Shown one piece after another: positions 54,607 through 64,000 of a stretch of DNA of 64,000 bases. Position 1 is the stretch's first letter. Each line of letters opens with the position of its first letter. Both the position numbers and the translations under genes were made by a program. Location: NCBI RefSeq assembly GCF_000835495.1, contig NW_015622543.1, positions 1,720,239-1,784,238 on the forward strand. The letters run 5' to 3'. Source of the stretch: Cladophialophora immunda. Its lineage: Eukaryota > Ascomycota > Eurotiomycetes > Chaetothyriales > Herpotrichiellaceae. The notes under the pieces were generated by a model, which saw nothing but the letters and a program-made list of their open reading frames with translations, made no database searches and was not told where the DNA came from.

Positions 54607-55961
54607 ATGTCGAACCGTCCTACTGTCGGCATCGTCGGCGGCGATGGCTCCAGCACTGGAGAGACCCATCCCTTGCCAGCCGTCTTCAGCTCTCCCATCC
54701 GTCCTGATATTGTCCAGTATGATCCCCGGACGCAACACCCTTGCTCAATTCCCACCACAATGGAAAGCTAACAGCTAGATCAGGACCGTCCACACTGGAA
54801 TGGCCAAGAACAAGAGACAACCATATGCCGTGAGCGAGAAGGCAGGCGAGCAGACATCAGCAGAGTCATGGGGCACAGGTGCGTTGGGACCAATCTAATG
54901 TCGGCTGTAAAAGAGATGAATGGGGGGGGGAACTGACACGGGAGAAAACTTACAGGCCGCGCTGTCGCACGTATCCCTCGTGTCTCTGGCGGTGGTACAC
55001 ACAGAGCAGGCCAGGCTGCGTTCGGTAACCAATGTCGATCCGGCCGCATGTTCGCGCCCACGAAGGTCTGGAGAAAGTGGCATCAGAAGATCAACTTGGG
55101 ACAGAAGTATGTGATAACAACACAATCGCTATTGCTGCTGCTGCTGCTGCTGCTACTGCTTGGGACAGTGTTTCTAACGGTGCATTCTTTTTTTACAGGC
55201 GCTTCGCCACAGCATCTGCCATTGCTGCCAGCTCCGTCCCGGCCCTCCTCCTGGCCCGAGGCCACCGCATCTCGACCGTCCCCGAAGTGCCCCTCGTCAT
55301 CTCCAGCAAGATCTTTGAGGGTGCCGCCCTGGTCAAGACATCCGCCGCCGCGGCCCTCCTCAAGGCCGTCGGCGCCGGCCCGGACATCGTCAAGGTGCAG
55401 AAGTCCCGCAAGCTGCGCGCCGGCAAGGGCAAGATGCGAAACCGCCGCCACCGCATGCGCCGCGGTCCCCTCGTGGTGTACAACCCCGAGGTCGACGGCA
55501 AGGAGCTGGTGCGCGCGTTCCGCAACATCCCCGGCGTCGAGACCTCGTCCGTCTTCGCGCTGAACCTGCTCCAGCTCGCGCCCGGGGGCCACCTGGGCCG
55601 CTTCATCATCTGGACCTCGGGCGCCTTCGCGGCCCTGGACACCATCTACGGCTCGACGAGCGAACCCTCGACGCTGAAGAAGGACTTTTTGCTGCCCGCC
55701 AACGTCGTCGCCAACGCCGACATCACCCGCCTCATCAACAGCTCCGAGATCCAGTCCGTGCTCCGCGAGCCCAAGGGCTACGCGACCACCAAGCGCACCG
55801 GCGTGCAGAAGAAGAACCCGCTCCGCAACAGACAGGTGCTGCTGCGCCTCAACCCCTACGCTGCGCAGTACTCCAAGGACAAGCTTGGGCAGAAGGGCGT
55901 GGAGCACGGCAAGCCCGAGCGCGTCGACGAGAAATTCCAAGAGGTCTTGCACGAGAACTAG
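54607..55961 (+). CDS. RPL4: 60S ribosomal protein L4 (uL4)
   Basis: A large-subunit ribosomal protein of 372 residues in four exons (introns 54717-54783, 54879-54955, 55107-55198). It starts [16 protein letters not shown] and reads [15 protein letters not shown], then [40 protein letters not shown] and [20 protein letters not shown]. The loop that lines the nascent-chain exit tunnel is the segment around [19 protein letters not shown]. The third intron holds seven GCT triplets (55134-55154) and the second a run of nine Gs. Codon use is strongly biased to C at third positions, unlike the accessory genes and as expected of a highly expressed gene. Confidence 0.96.
55134..55154 (+). repeat. GCT trinucleotide microsatellite in RPL4 intron
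   Basis: Seven GCT units inside the third RPL4 intron. It is likely length-variable between strains and has no coding effect. Confidence 0.8.
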
Positions 55962-58900
55962 AAACATCGTTTTGGTTTTGAATTGGCGAGGGGATTCGGG
56001 AATGCCTATGGGGGTTGGTTCGAAGCAAGACCACGCTTTCAGAGTAGACGAGTCCGCGGGGAACTGGGGTTTGAACACCGAATGAGCCTTTGCCGTATGG
56101 ATCGAGCAGATAATTCAGCGAGGGTCTACGATCAATCTCCCTTCGAATGAGTGTTTCCCTTGTTCAGGCAGACATGACAGTGAGAGAATCGGAAAACATG
56201 AAACTTCCCCCCCTCCCAGTTGACCATTGTCTCTTTTGGTTCTTGCAGGTTGTTGACTCGCCATCGTCTCGCCCAAAAGGCGAACAGTGGAGGGTGCCGT
56301 GGCTCATGCACTGTAGCCGTCAGTGGCACACGGAGTCCCTCGCACTCGTTGCTCGCAGCCTCGACAAGAGGACGACCGCGCTCACTGCGATAGGACCAGA
56401 CCAACCGAGAGGGACTCGTCCCACCTCCTTTGGACAGTCCTTTGCACAACTGGTTAAGCCTGCTCACACGGCTGGGAAGCAGACTCAGAGACGACGCGTC
56501 CAGCTGAGCCGTTCCCTGGCTAGGAGGCTTGCGTCGTTTCCAACTCATCCATTTCCAGACACACCACACTCGCTCGCATTGTCGCCTTCCCTGCCCTTCC
56601 TACATAGATTCCGTTCTGTCCCATCAGCTCCACTTCCAAGGTGATGGTTTCCAGGCAACTCTCACCGAGCCTCTCATGAGTCTGCGGTCCACTACAACCC
56701 AGCTCGCATCAGATGCAACGACAAGATCTGCAAGGGGCGATTGACTGTAATAGGACGGAGTCATTCAAGTAACGGATCATCATTCACCAAACATGCGGCT
56801 TCCATCACATGGAGCCAGGTTCTTCTGTGCCGCCTGCTCTAAGCGAGTGGGCCACACGGGCGAGAGTGAGGCGTCAGGCTGCGCCATAATTGCTTGGTCC
56901 GCAGAACTTTTCCTCCTGAGAGATATGTCCCAGTACGGGACCTCCTCATAATCTAGCTAGAGGGGTATACCCACTTTGACATCCAGATTTTCCCATTTTC
57001 CAGCCGTCTTCTCGTTATAGCAAGCAGGAATCCATGGATGGGGCAGTGGAAGCGGCTAGGTGCCGAGTTTTCCACGCGCCTAGGCTGAGAGTATGAGAGA
57101 GTAAGGGAAGATCGATCTTTGAGGGCCCGGCTCTCACGACGATCCGTATGTTAACTGCAACATCGCGAATGTGAGGCGAGTCTATTTGTCCAATAGACTG
57201 ATGAGGCCAATATTTGTCAAGCCCCCTATAGCAACAGATCTGTGTCCGGAACTTGCCGTAGGGCAGCCCACGCTTAACAGGTATTCCGGGTGCTGTGACA
57301 AGCAATCATTGGAGAGGGGAGGGCGATCCATCAGAGTGTGGCTTTGGGATTCGACCTGGGAAAAGGTTTCCAGGGCCAATAATAGTTAACAGAGATTGTG
57401 GGAAAGATTCCACATGGACGGCCTAGCCCGCCCACGTCTCCGCAGATCCAGGCAGACTTATCACAACCTCCCAGCTTTCCAGGCAGGATTCGGGCCACGT
57501 CTGGTAGGGACAGACGGGCCGGGGGCAATCATCGATAGACACGAAACCTGTGTCAAGGAGGGCCTGTTCGACGCGATTGATGCCGGTCGCAAGACGATGT
57601 ACGGAGTACCAGTATGTCCTCGGCATCTGCGGAAATGATAGTGGGCAAAGATAACAGACGGACAATATTCCCTGTTCAATCTACTGTGCCCGTTGTAGAT
57701 CACTGCAAGGGCTCCCAACCCAAGCGCTGCCAGGAAGAGCTCGGTACCTAGAACCACGTTGTGCAACACACAGCCGCCCCGCTCCCACTCATCCTCACGA
57801 CCAGCTATTTGGAGTAGCTGGCAAGATGGGCGTCGCTTGGATCTTTGGAGCTCGCTAGCAGTAGACTGGCCGCGCCAACCTGCTTTTTGCGTGAGACTGG
57901 GCTTTTGAAATGCAGTGGGGCTGAAATCCCGAAGAAAGCAGGGAGAAAACGGATTCCAAGGAGTAAAGGAAGAAGGGGATGCGGGCGAAATGAGCATCAA
58001 CTTGGTACTCCCAGAGATTAGAGGGGGCATGGTGCGTGCGGTGGATCTTGGTAGCAAAGTTTCTCCGCAGACCTTGCCCACTGATCTCCCTTCAACGGTA
58101 ACCGCGCGATAGGTTTGGAGGATATTTTGGTAGTTCTGACCAGCCATTTGCCTACTTTTCGAATAACAGCACCCGGGATTTGCAGACTCGGAGGAGGAAA
58201 CGTTGTCATCAGGTCTCGTCTCGGCGACCGAGCGTGTCAAAGCAATATTGCCGCAATATACCTCGTACTTGTACCCTTGGGTCATAGCTTCGGAAGGATG
58301 GTTGCGAATCGGCCAGCTTCAAATCTTCTCACGTGGCCAAACATAAGTCGGGAGGGAAAAGTTTTCCGCAGGAGTCCATCCTGAGGCCCTCTTGTAAAGT
58401 TGGAGCGTCGAGCTAGGAGGAGGCTCGGTCAGGTGGCCGGGGAAGGTCATGCTGCGGAGATTCATTGACAGAACCGCAGCCGACGCGCTGGCCAACATCA
58501 CTGTCAATCGTCAACAAGAGGGGTCAACACCAGAGAAACGCCTGCAAAAGAGATTCCCAAACCAAAGGCCGTGAGTAGTTAGTAGCGTAGGCATCTACAT
58601 CTCGGGGAGACACGACGGAGAGACGTAGCTGAATGCTTTCCCCAACAGATGTCGTATGGGTAGACCTTGTCAACGTGTATTGATGCGGTTCAGGTCCATA
58701 ATGGAGGTGACATTTCAAGCCAGGAGCCTGGATAGCACTACGTCGAAGAATGTCAAAAGAAATGAAGGGAGCGAGTACATCTGGGGGTGACTTGATGCCG
58801 CTGTTCTCTGGACAGAATTGATGCTTGGGACCAAAGGTCTTGCTGTGCAGCCGCCCAACTGCAAAGCCCTCCAAGTGACTGCGCTGAGACGCACCTGCCA

Positions 58901-61900
58901 GATTAATACCAGGGTCATGACGTCACCTGCGCAAATTCACTCACGCCATCCCATCCCATCCCTTCTTACACATGCCTTGCGTCGGCGGCGATGTCGAAGC
59001 AGCTGCAGCCACGCAGAGGAACCTCGCCAGATTGTCCAGAATCCAGGCTTACGAGATGATATCAGGAAGGAGGAATAAGCAGCCTATGGCATGCATTGCG
59101 CCAAGGTGAGAGAGGTGAGTCCGCTTCAGTTTAAACTTCCAGGCGAGAGGCCGCAGTAACTTCATCCGAAGAATGTGACAGGTCATCTTCGCAAGCGGCA
59201 AATCAAATGTACAGCATCCCTCCAGCCACATGTTGGTGAGGGACCTAGTTGACTGTCTAGGGGGCGGACATGATGCTTTTCCTAGCACTGACCCATGGTG
59301 ACCCAAAACAGTTGCGGAGCTCTACCTGAATCCAGCCAACCCGTCGCTCGACTACTCCAGCTGCCAAAGGACCCCTAAGACACGCTAGAGGGACACAAGC
59401 CTCCTGCACTTCGAGCCATTTGGCTTCACCTTCAGGTGATTGACAATCCATGCTGCCTCTCATGCCGGTACTTCTTGGGGGGGGAGCCTAATCAACCCAA
59501 GGGCGGTGTGATCGTCAAACCGCCGGTCTCCAGAATTCCATGGTAGCTTTTGATGCACCCGTCTCCTGCGCCAGTCGGGCTTTTTAGGTGAGTGACTGTT
59601 TGCGGCTGGCAACTACGTTGGGGCGCTAACGCACGAGAATGGCTCAGATATGTTGCGGTGTGCCAAAGCACTGGGGAATTAGTCTTCTGGCAAGGGATAC
59701 CCGTCCAAACTCGGCTCAAGAGATGTCTGCGGGAGCAAGGGATACGCGCCGATTGAATCGCCACTGCACATTACCTACCACCTGTTTAGCGTTCAGACGT
59801 TTGGTCTTGATTGTCTCAAAAGGAGGGTCCATTCTGGAGTGTCTCCGCAAAAACAACGCTCGTCGCCTGCGACCATTTTGGTTTCGCACTTTGCGGCCCT
59901 TCCCTTTACGGTCGCTTGGCCATCCGAAAAGAGCTTGTGGATGTCGATTCCCCTCCAAAAAGGAACACTTGCAGCCATTGTGGTGTGTGAATATCCCTCT
60001 CAACCCGCTGTCAGTTTCCCCTTGAACCTTTGTGCTAATCCAGAGGCTTGACCCCTATACCCGTCGGTCATTTCTCAAGCAGCATGGATTCAACTGCACT
60101 CACGGCTTGCACTGCTCACTACTAGGCACCTGGATGGTTTCCCACAGGCGATCCCTGATACGAGTAACTTCAGAAAGCCAATTGATCCTTCGAACGGAGG
60201 AAGGAGTTCCGGTCGGGGTCTGGAGAGCCTTACCAGGAGGTAACATCATGAGCGGATCGAAAACTAGTGGTAGCTCTCATTCGCCGGGCAGCCTTGATCA
60301 CCGTTGTTAGGATGTCACAACCACACAATGGGTGCACCAGGTGCAAAGCTCCGACAAAAGGACCCCTAGATCTTCGCACCCAGCTATGATCTCAACTTTG
60401 TACGCATAAAGCCAGGCTCCTCTGCAGGACGAGATGTTTCGCCGCCATCTCTCATGGCTATGCCTATGCGTGAGCTCAGTAGAAGGACTTCGCATGATTA
60501 AAGCCACACCCATGAAAATTGACAAGGGTTTGGTGCCCAGAGTGCCAAGTTACGAGAGGCCACGAGGCCTACCAGCGCTCGGGCCAGGTAAGTTTGGGGG
60601 GCCTCTTCCTAGGCCCTTGGCTTGCTCGAGTTAAGTCCAAATAGGCAGATTCCCGGGTGTGCCATGGTCCAGAGGGGCCCGCGGACCGGGACTGGCGATC
60701 CGGGGTTGGGACGGCCCTTGCTGGCCCATGCTCCTCCGGAACCAATACCTCTGTGGTTAAAGGGAAGGGAAGGGTAACACTAAGCATGAGCAGCATGGAA
60801 AATGGGGAAGATTGGCATTTCTACCTGCTTGTCTGCTCCGGGCGTGGGCGAAACTCATTTGACCCTGATGGCAAACTAAACATGACGGGTACAGAAATGG
60901 CTGGTTAATCCATCCGCTCCCTCCTCCCAGGTCGCATTCCACCGAGCGAATTCGGAAGACCCAGTTGCTCGATGCAGCAAGTCCAAGAGGCAAAAAAGGA
61001 CTTCGAACTCCTGCCTTTTGCATAGCGGCATGCACAAACCCCCCTTTGACTCAGCAGCACCGAGTATCTCCGGCAAAGAGGCAGCTTCTAGTGTGGGAGG
61101 CCCATGCAGGTTCCAGAGAAGGGCACCCGTGGCGTTGCAGGGACAAGATGCTGCGATTGCCACCAGGAGTCCAGGACACCTGGGGGCAGCCCACAACAAG
61201 CCTGAGAGGCCGGGGAAGCCCGTTCTCGCTGCACCAACAGGGCGCCATACCTAAAAGGCCCAATTAGGATGGTGCTTGCACGATAACGCTGGGTGGGTTA
61301 AATTTCGCTCCTATTTGTTGTGCACCCCTTTGCTGCCAACAGATCGCCCGTCCGGCTTGCTGCATGAGCTGCCGCCTGAGATGGATATGGGTTCGTCACC
61401 GGGAAGCGGCTTGCGCTGTAAGACTGACAGGGACGCATCATGCTAACGACATACCTGGCCCGGAAGTTGGCTCCCAGCACCACTCATCTTTCATCTCAGA
61501 ACTGGTCTTTGCCAGGGTCAGATTTGGTAAGAACCATGTCCTTTATCCGACAACTCGCGAATTAGAATCTATCGCCTAGCCGGTTGCTGCTCGTCAACCG
61601 TGGCCTCCACTGCTGTCCGGTTATTCTTTCCACGCCCACCGGATCGAGAGGGACTCTCATCGACCGATTACGTATCTTACATGTGCTCAACATTGATATT
61701 CGTCTCAGCAACCAGCACGTAAAACAACCGTCTTATGATAGTCGTTCGGCTGTGCCGAGCATGTGCTCTCCAGGGGATACGAGGAATGAACCCTCAATTG
61801 AGCGTGGAGCATATGCCTACATGTCACATTTGCCACAGACGCTGTCGACTCCGGTCTTGCAACTGGCCAGGTTTCTCCTGACAGCAATGCAAGGGGATGC

Positions 61901-64000
61901 AGGGTGTGTGTCAAGCCGGGACAAACGGAACGACAAGAGCTGAAATGAAGCCAGAGACAAGTGAAAAGGTGATGCTCAACGCCTTCCAGACGCGCCCCAG
62001 CTTGGACGCTCGCTTAATGGCTCTAGATGATTGGGCCTCTGGTTGCCACGGGCATTTCCTCGCCGCAAAAAAAAAAGCTGTGGTCAAAGCTGTCACGTTT
62101 CTTATAGGCCCGGACGAGAGAACTACGAGGCTTGAAATTCGAGCCACGGCAGGGAGAGCTGGGTTCAGTGAGCAATGGGCTCGTGTTCGCCAGACGCGCA
62201 ATGCCGCTAACAAGTCCCAAGCGTCAACTCATTACGTCGACGGTTCCAGTCCAGCCCCTCAAGTATCGGGGCATGCTGCCGGCGCCCCCGCTCTGCCATG
62301 GCGTGTCGCATCGAAGACTGCGAGTGGAGGAGTAGCCTCCAATTTGTACCGCTCTGATGCTAGCATTGTTAGGACTAGTCTGGTCGCCGAGTTGTCGCGC
62401 CTCCTCGCTGGTCCGTCTGGCAGAGTTGAACAGACCGCTATGGACGGGCAAAACATGACGGCAAGCTCCGGACTAGAAAAGATTGGCAGTTCATCCATTT
62501 GCCAGCCATGACCCCCGTACTGTTGAAGGCATCAAAAGGGAGAGATGCACAGCGCCAAGGGCGGGTGGGTGTTCCAGACTATTGGACTTCGCAGTCCCGG
62601 GATTGCAGACTGACAGCTGGATGCATGGGTTTCTCCTTGAGGCCACACACAGGGCAACTCCATTGGACCAAAAGTGTCAACCACCATGTCAACTCTCGCC
62701 AGGCTGTGGGGCTCCCATGGCCCTTTCAGCTCGTCAGTGCAACCCATAGGAAGCTGCCAAGTTCGCGGAGAGGAATGTGCACGCCTCATCCTGCCGTGTG
62801 TCTCTTGACCACGGCAGGACCGAGCGTCCCAGCCCCCAGCCCTTCGCAGTGCCAGCGTCGAAGGGGATCTTGATTTCAATTAGTCTTGTTATGTGATTCA
62901 GAGATTGGGTTCCAATTAGCCGCGTAGTCGGAATGTGTTTGTGAGATTCCAGACATTGGCTGCGCGAGATAAGCGATCGTATAGTAGTACGGGGTACATG
63001 GTTTGGGAGGAGCAGGCAGCAAGCGGTACCCAGATTCGATTCCTTCTCAGGTCTTAGCCTTCAGGCACGGCTCGTTCGCCTGGTAAGATTGGTATTTTGT
63101 TGGATGGAATGCTTGTGCGGCTATTGCTTCTGGTCGGTACCCCGTTTTGAAAGGGGAGGGGGTGTGGTTAGGCGAAATGGGCTGGAAGGGAATCCTAGTG
63201 CTTGGTCGGCTGGGGTTTGGTTGGACGGAGAGGACCCCATGGCTCCAGCCAGCAGCATGCCAAGTCCACACCTCTTGCTGGAGGAGAGTGAAGGGCGACT
63301 GGATGGCCCGTTTACCCAGCCGCGGCGGGGATGCCATCCTGAAGCATGGTATAGAAAGTACTATGTGATGTCCTGTGACGGAGGGAGGGCTGTGGCAGGA
63401 CGCTACAAAGGAGGAATCAGATGACTGGAGGTCGCGGTATGTGGTCATGCCTGAGGGAAATCTAGAACGCGAGGGTCAGTCGCTAGTCTGCTCGTATTAA
63501 TAGCAGACGAATTTGCAGAAGCAGAAGAGGTGAGGCAGGAGACCAAAGGGGGCTACGGCGACACCCCGTAAGGTTGCTACCTATCCTTGGCCTGGAACCT
63601 TGGGGGGTGTGTGTGTGTGCGCATGGCGAGTTGTGAACTGGTTTCGGATTGCTTCGCCAATCGATTCTGTAATGCGGTTAGCTGGAAGAGGAGGATGGTT
63701 GATTCGTATCGTATCCCTCTCTCGCAGGTGGTGCGGCCGATCCGATTTGTTGAGCGGCCCATCAAGGATGCATCATTGTTCGGGGAGCACCCATGGGCTG
63801 GCTGCCCTCACGCCCTGCATCATGGTTGTCTTTTTTTTGTTTCTGTTCCTTTTCTTTCTTTTCGCTGTGATGCGCGGTCTGGGAGCGGTATGCTCCGTGT
63901 TGGAAAGGGAAATGCGTCAAGTGTCAAAGTGTGAAGCGTGTCAAGCGTGTCATAGAGTTACTGAGTCATATTGACTGTCGAGGTTGAGGCGTTTCTGGGA
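55962..64000. other. Eight-kilobase stretch without a supportable gene
   Basis: No conserved protein motif, tRNA or repeat array is seen on either strand. The longest frames (57461-58285 minus, 61897-62511 plus) have unstructured composition and no splice partners. Visible elements are a perfect TGACGTCA (58918-58925), a short CCATC repeat (about 58947-58962), a GT run (63606-63620) and a T/C-rich tract (63828-63870). The tract resembles a core promoter or 5' UTR. This may be the long upstream region of a regulatory gene starting to the right, or it may hold noncoding RNA. Confidence 0.5.
58918..58925. promoter_or_regulatory. CRE palindrome TGACGTCA
   Basis: A perfect 8-bp ATF/CREB-type bZIP site inside the gene-free region. 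It could be chance; no gene is attached. Confidence 0.3.

Noticed and set aside
56147..56644. 165-codon plus-strand frame after RPL4
   Set aside because: Pro/Ser/Arg-rich with no conserved phrase; probably 3' flank or noncoding.
57461..58285. 274-codon minus-strand frame in the gene-free region
   Set aside because: Composition is random-looking, with no motif and no neighbouring exons; fits chance in moderately GC-rich DNA.
60990..61025. ACTTCGAACTCC resembling a tRNA T-loop
   Set aside because: No acceptor, D or anticodon stems can be folded around it.
61897..62511. 204-codon plus-strand frame
   Set aside because: No recognisable domain; overlapping frames on the other strand are nearly as long.
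1..64000. CRISPR arrays, bacterial operons, rRNA genes
   Set aside because: None visible; the spliced genes and protein families are fungal nuclear.

Overview
The window is nuclear DNA of a filamentous ascomycete (Pezizomycotina). Most genes are split by introns of about 50 nt with GTAAGT-like donors, CTAAC/CTGAC-like branch points and CAG/TAG acceptors. It carries two Zn2Cys6 regulators, several MFS permeases, and fungal housekeeping genes (SEC6, RPL4). I cannot place it to genus. Exon structures were worked out by eye from splice signals and protein continuity; no database search was possible.

Layout. (1) 0-8 kb: a Zn2Cys6 regulator cut by the left window edge, a five-exon MFS sugar permease, a divergent TauD-type 2-oxoglutarate dioxygenase, and a Zn-cluster-lacking fungal regulator-like protein. 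A 13-bp motif close to CGGYTRTAGAYGG recurs between the first three genes. (2) 10-12 kb: a Dal5-type anion permease. (3) 12.4-23.8 kb: an aspartate aminotransferase pseudogene cut in two by an insertion of about 9.9 kb with a 7-bp target duplication. The insertion holds a pair of direct LTR-like repeats, a decayed Ty3/gypsy chromointegrase, two decayed host-type genes and one apparently intact membrane-protein gene. (4) 25-28.7 kb: a 7TM membrane protein divergent from a vacuolar-type amino-acid transporter.

(5) 29-47.6 kb: a candidate catabolic cluster. It contains an MFS sugar/quinate-type permease, a CTF1/FarA-like Zn2Cys6 regulator, a carboxymuconolactone-decarboxylase-like protein, an SDR, a Baeyer-Villiger-type flavin monooxygenase, a 3-hydroxyisobutyrate-dehydrogenase-like enzyme, a cupin, a zinc alcohol dehydrogenase and a metallo-beta-lactamase-fold hydrolase. 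A reasonable inference is alcohol to ketone (ADH/SDR), ketone to ester or lactone (BVMO), ring opening (hydrolase) and oxidation of the hydroxy acid, with import and local control. The substrate is unknown and no PKS, NRPS or terpene synthase is visible.

(6) 48.4-56 kb: conserved core genes (SEC6, an MFS protein, RPL4). (7) 56-64 kb: an 8-kb stretch with no gene I can support. The accessory-to-core boundary lies at about 47.6-48.4 kb.
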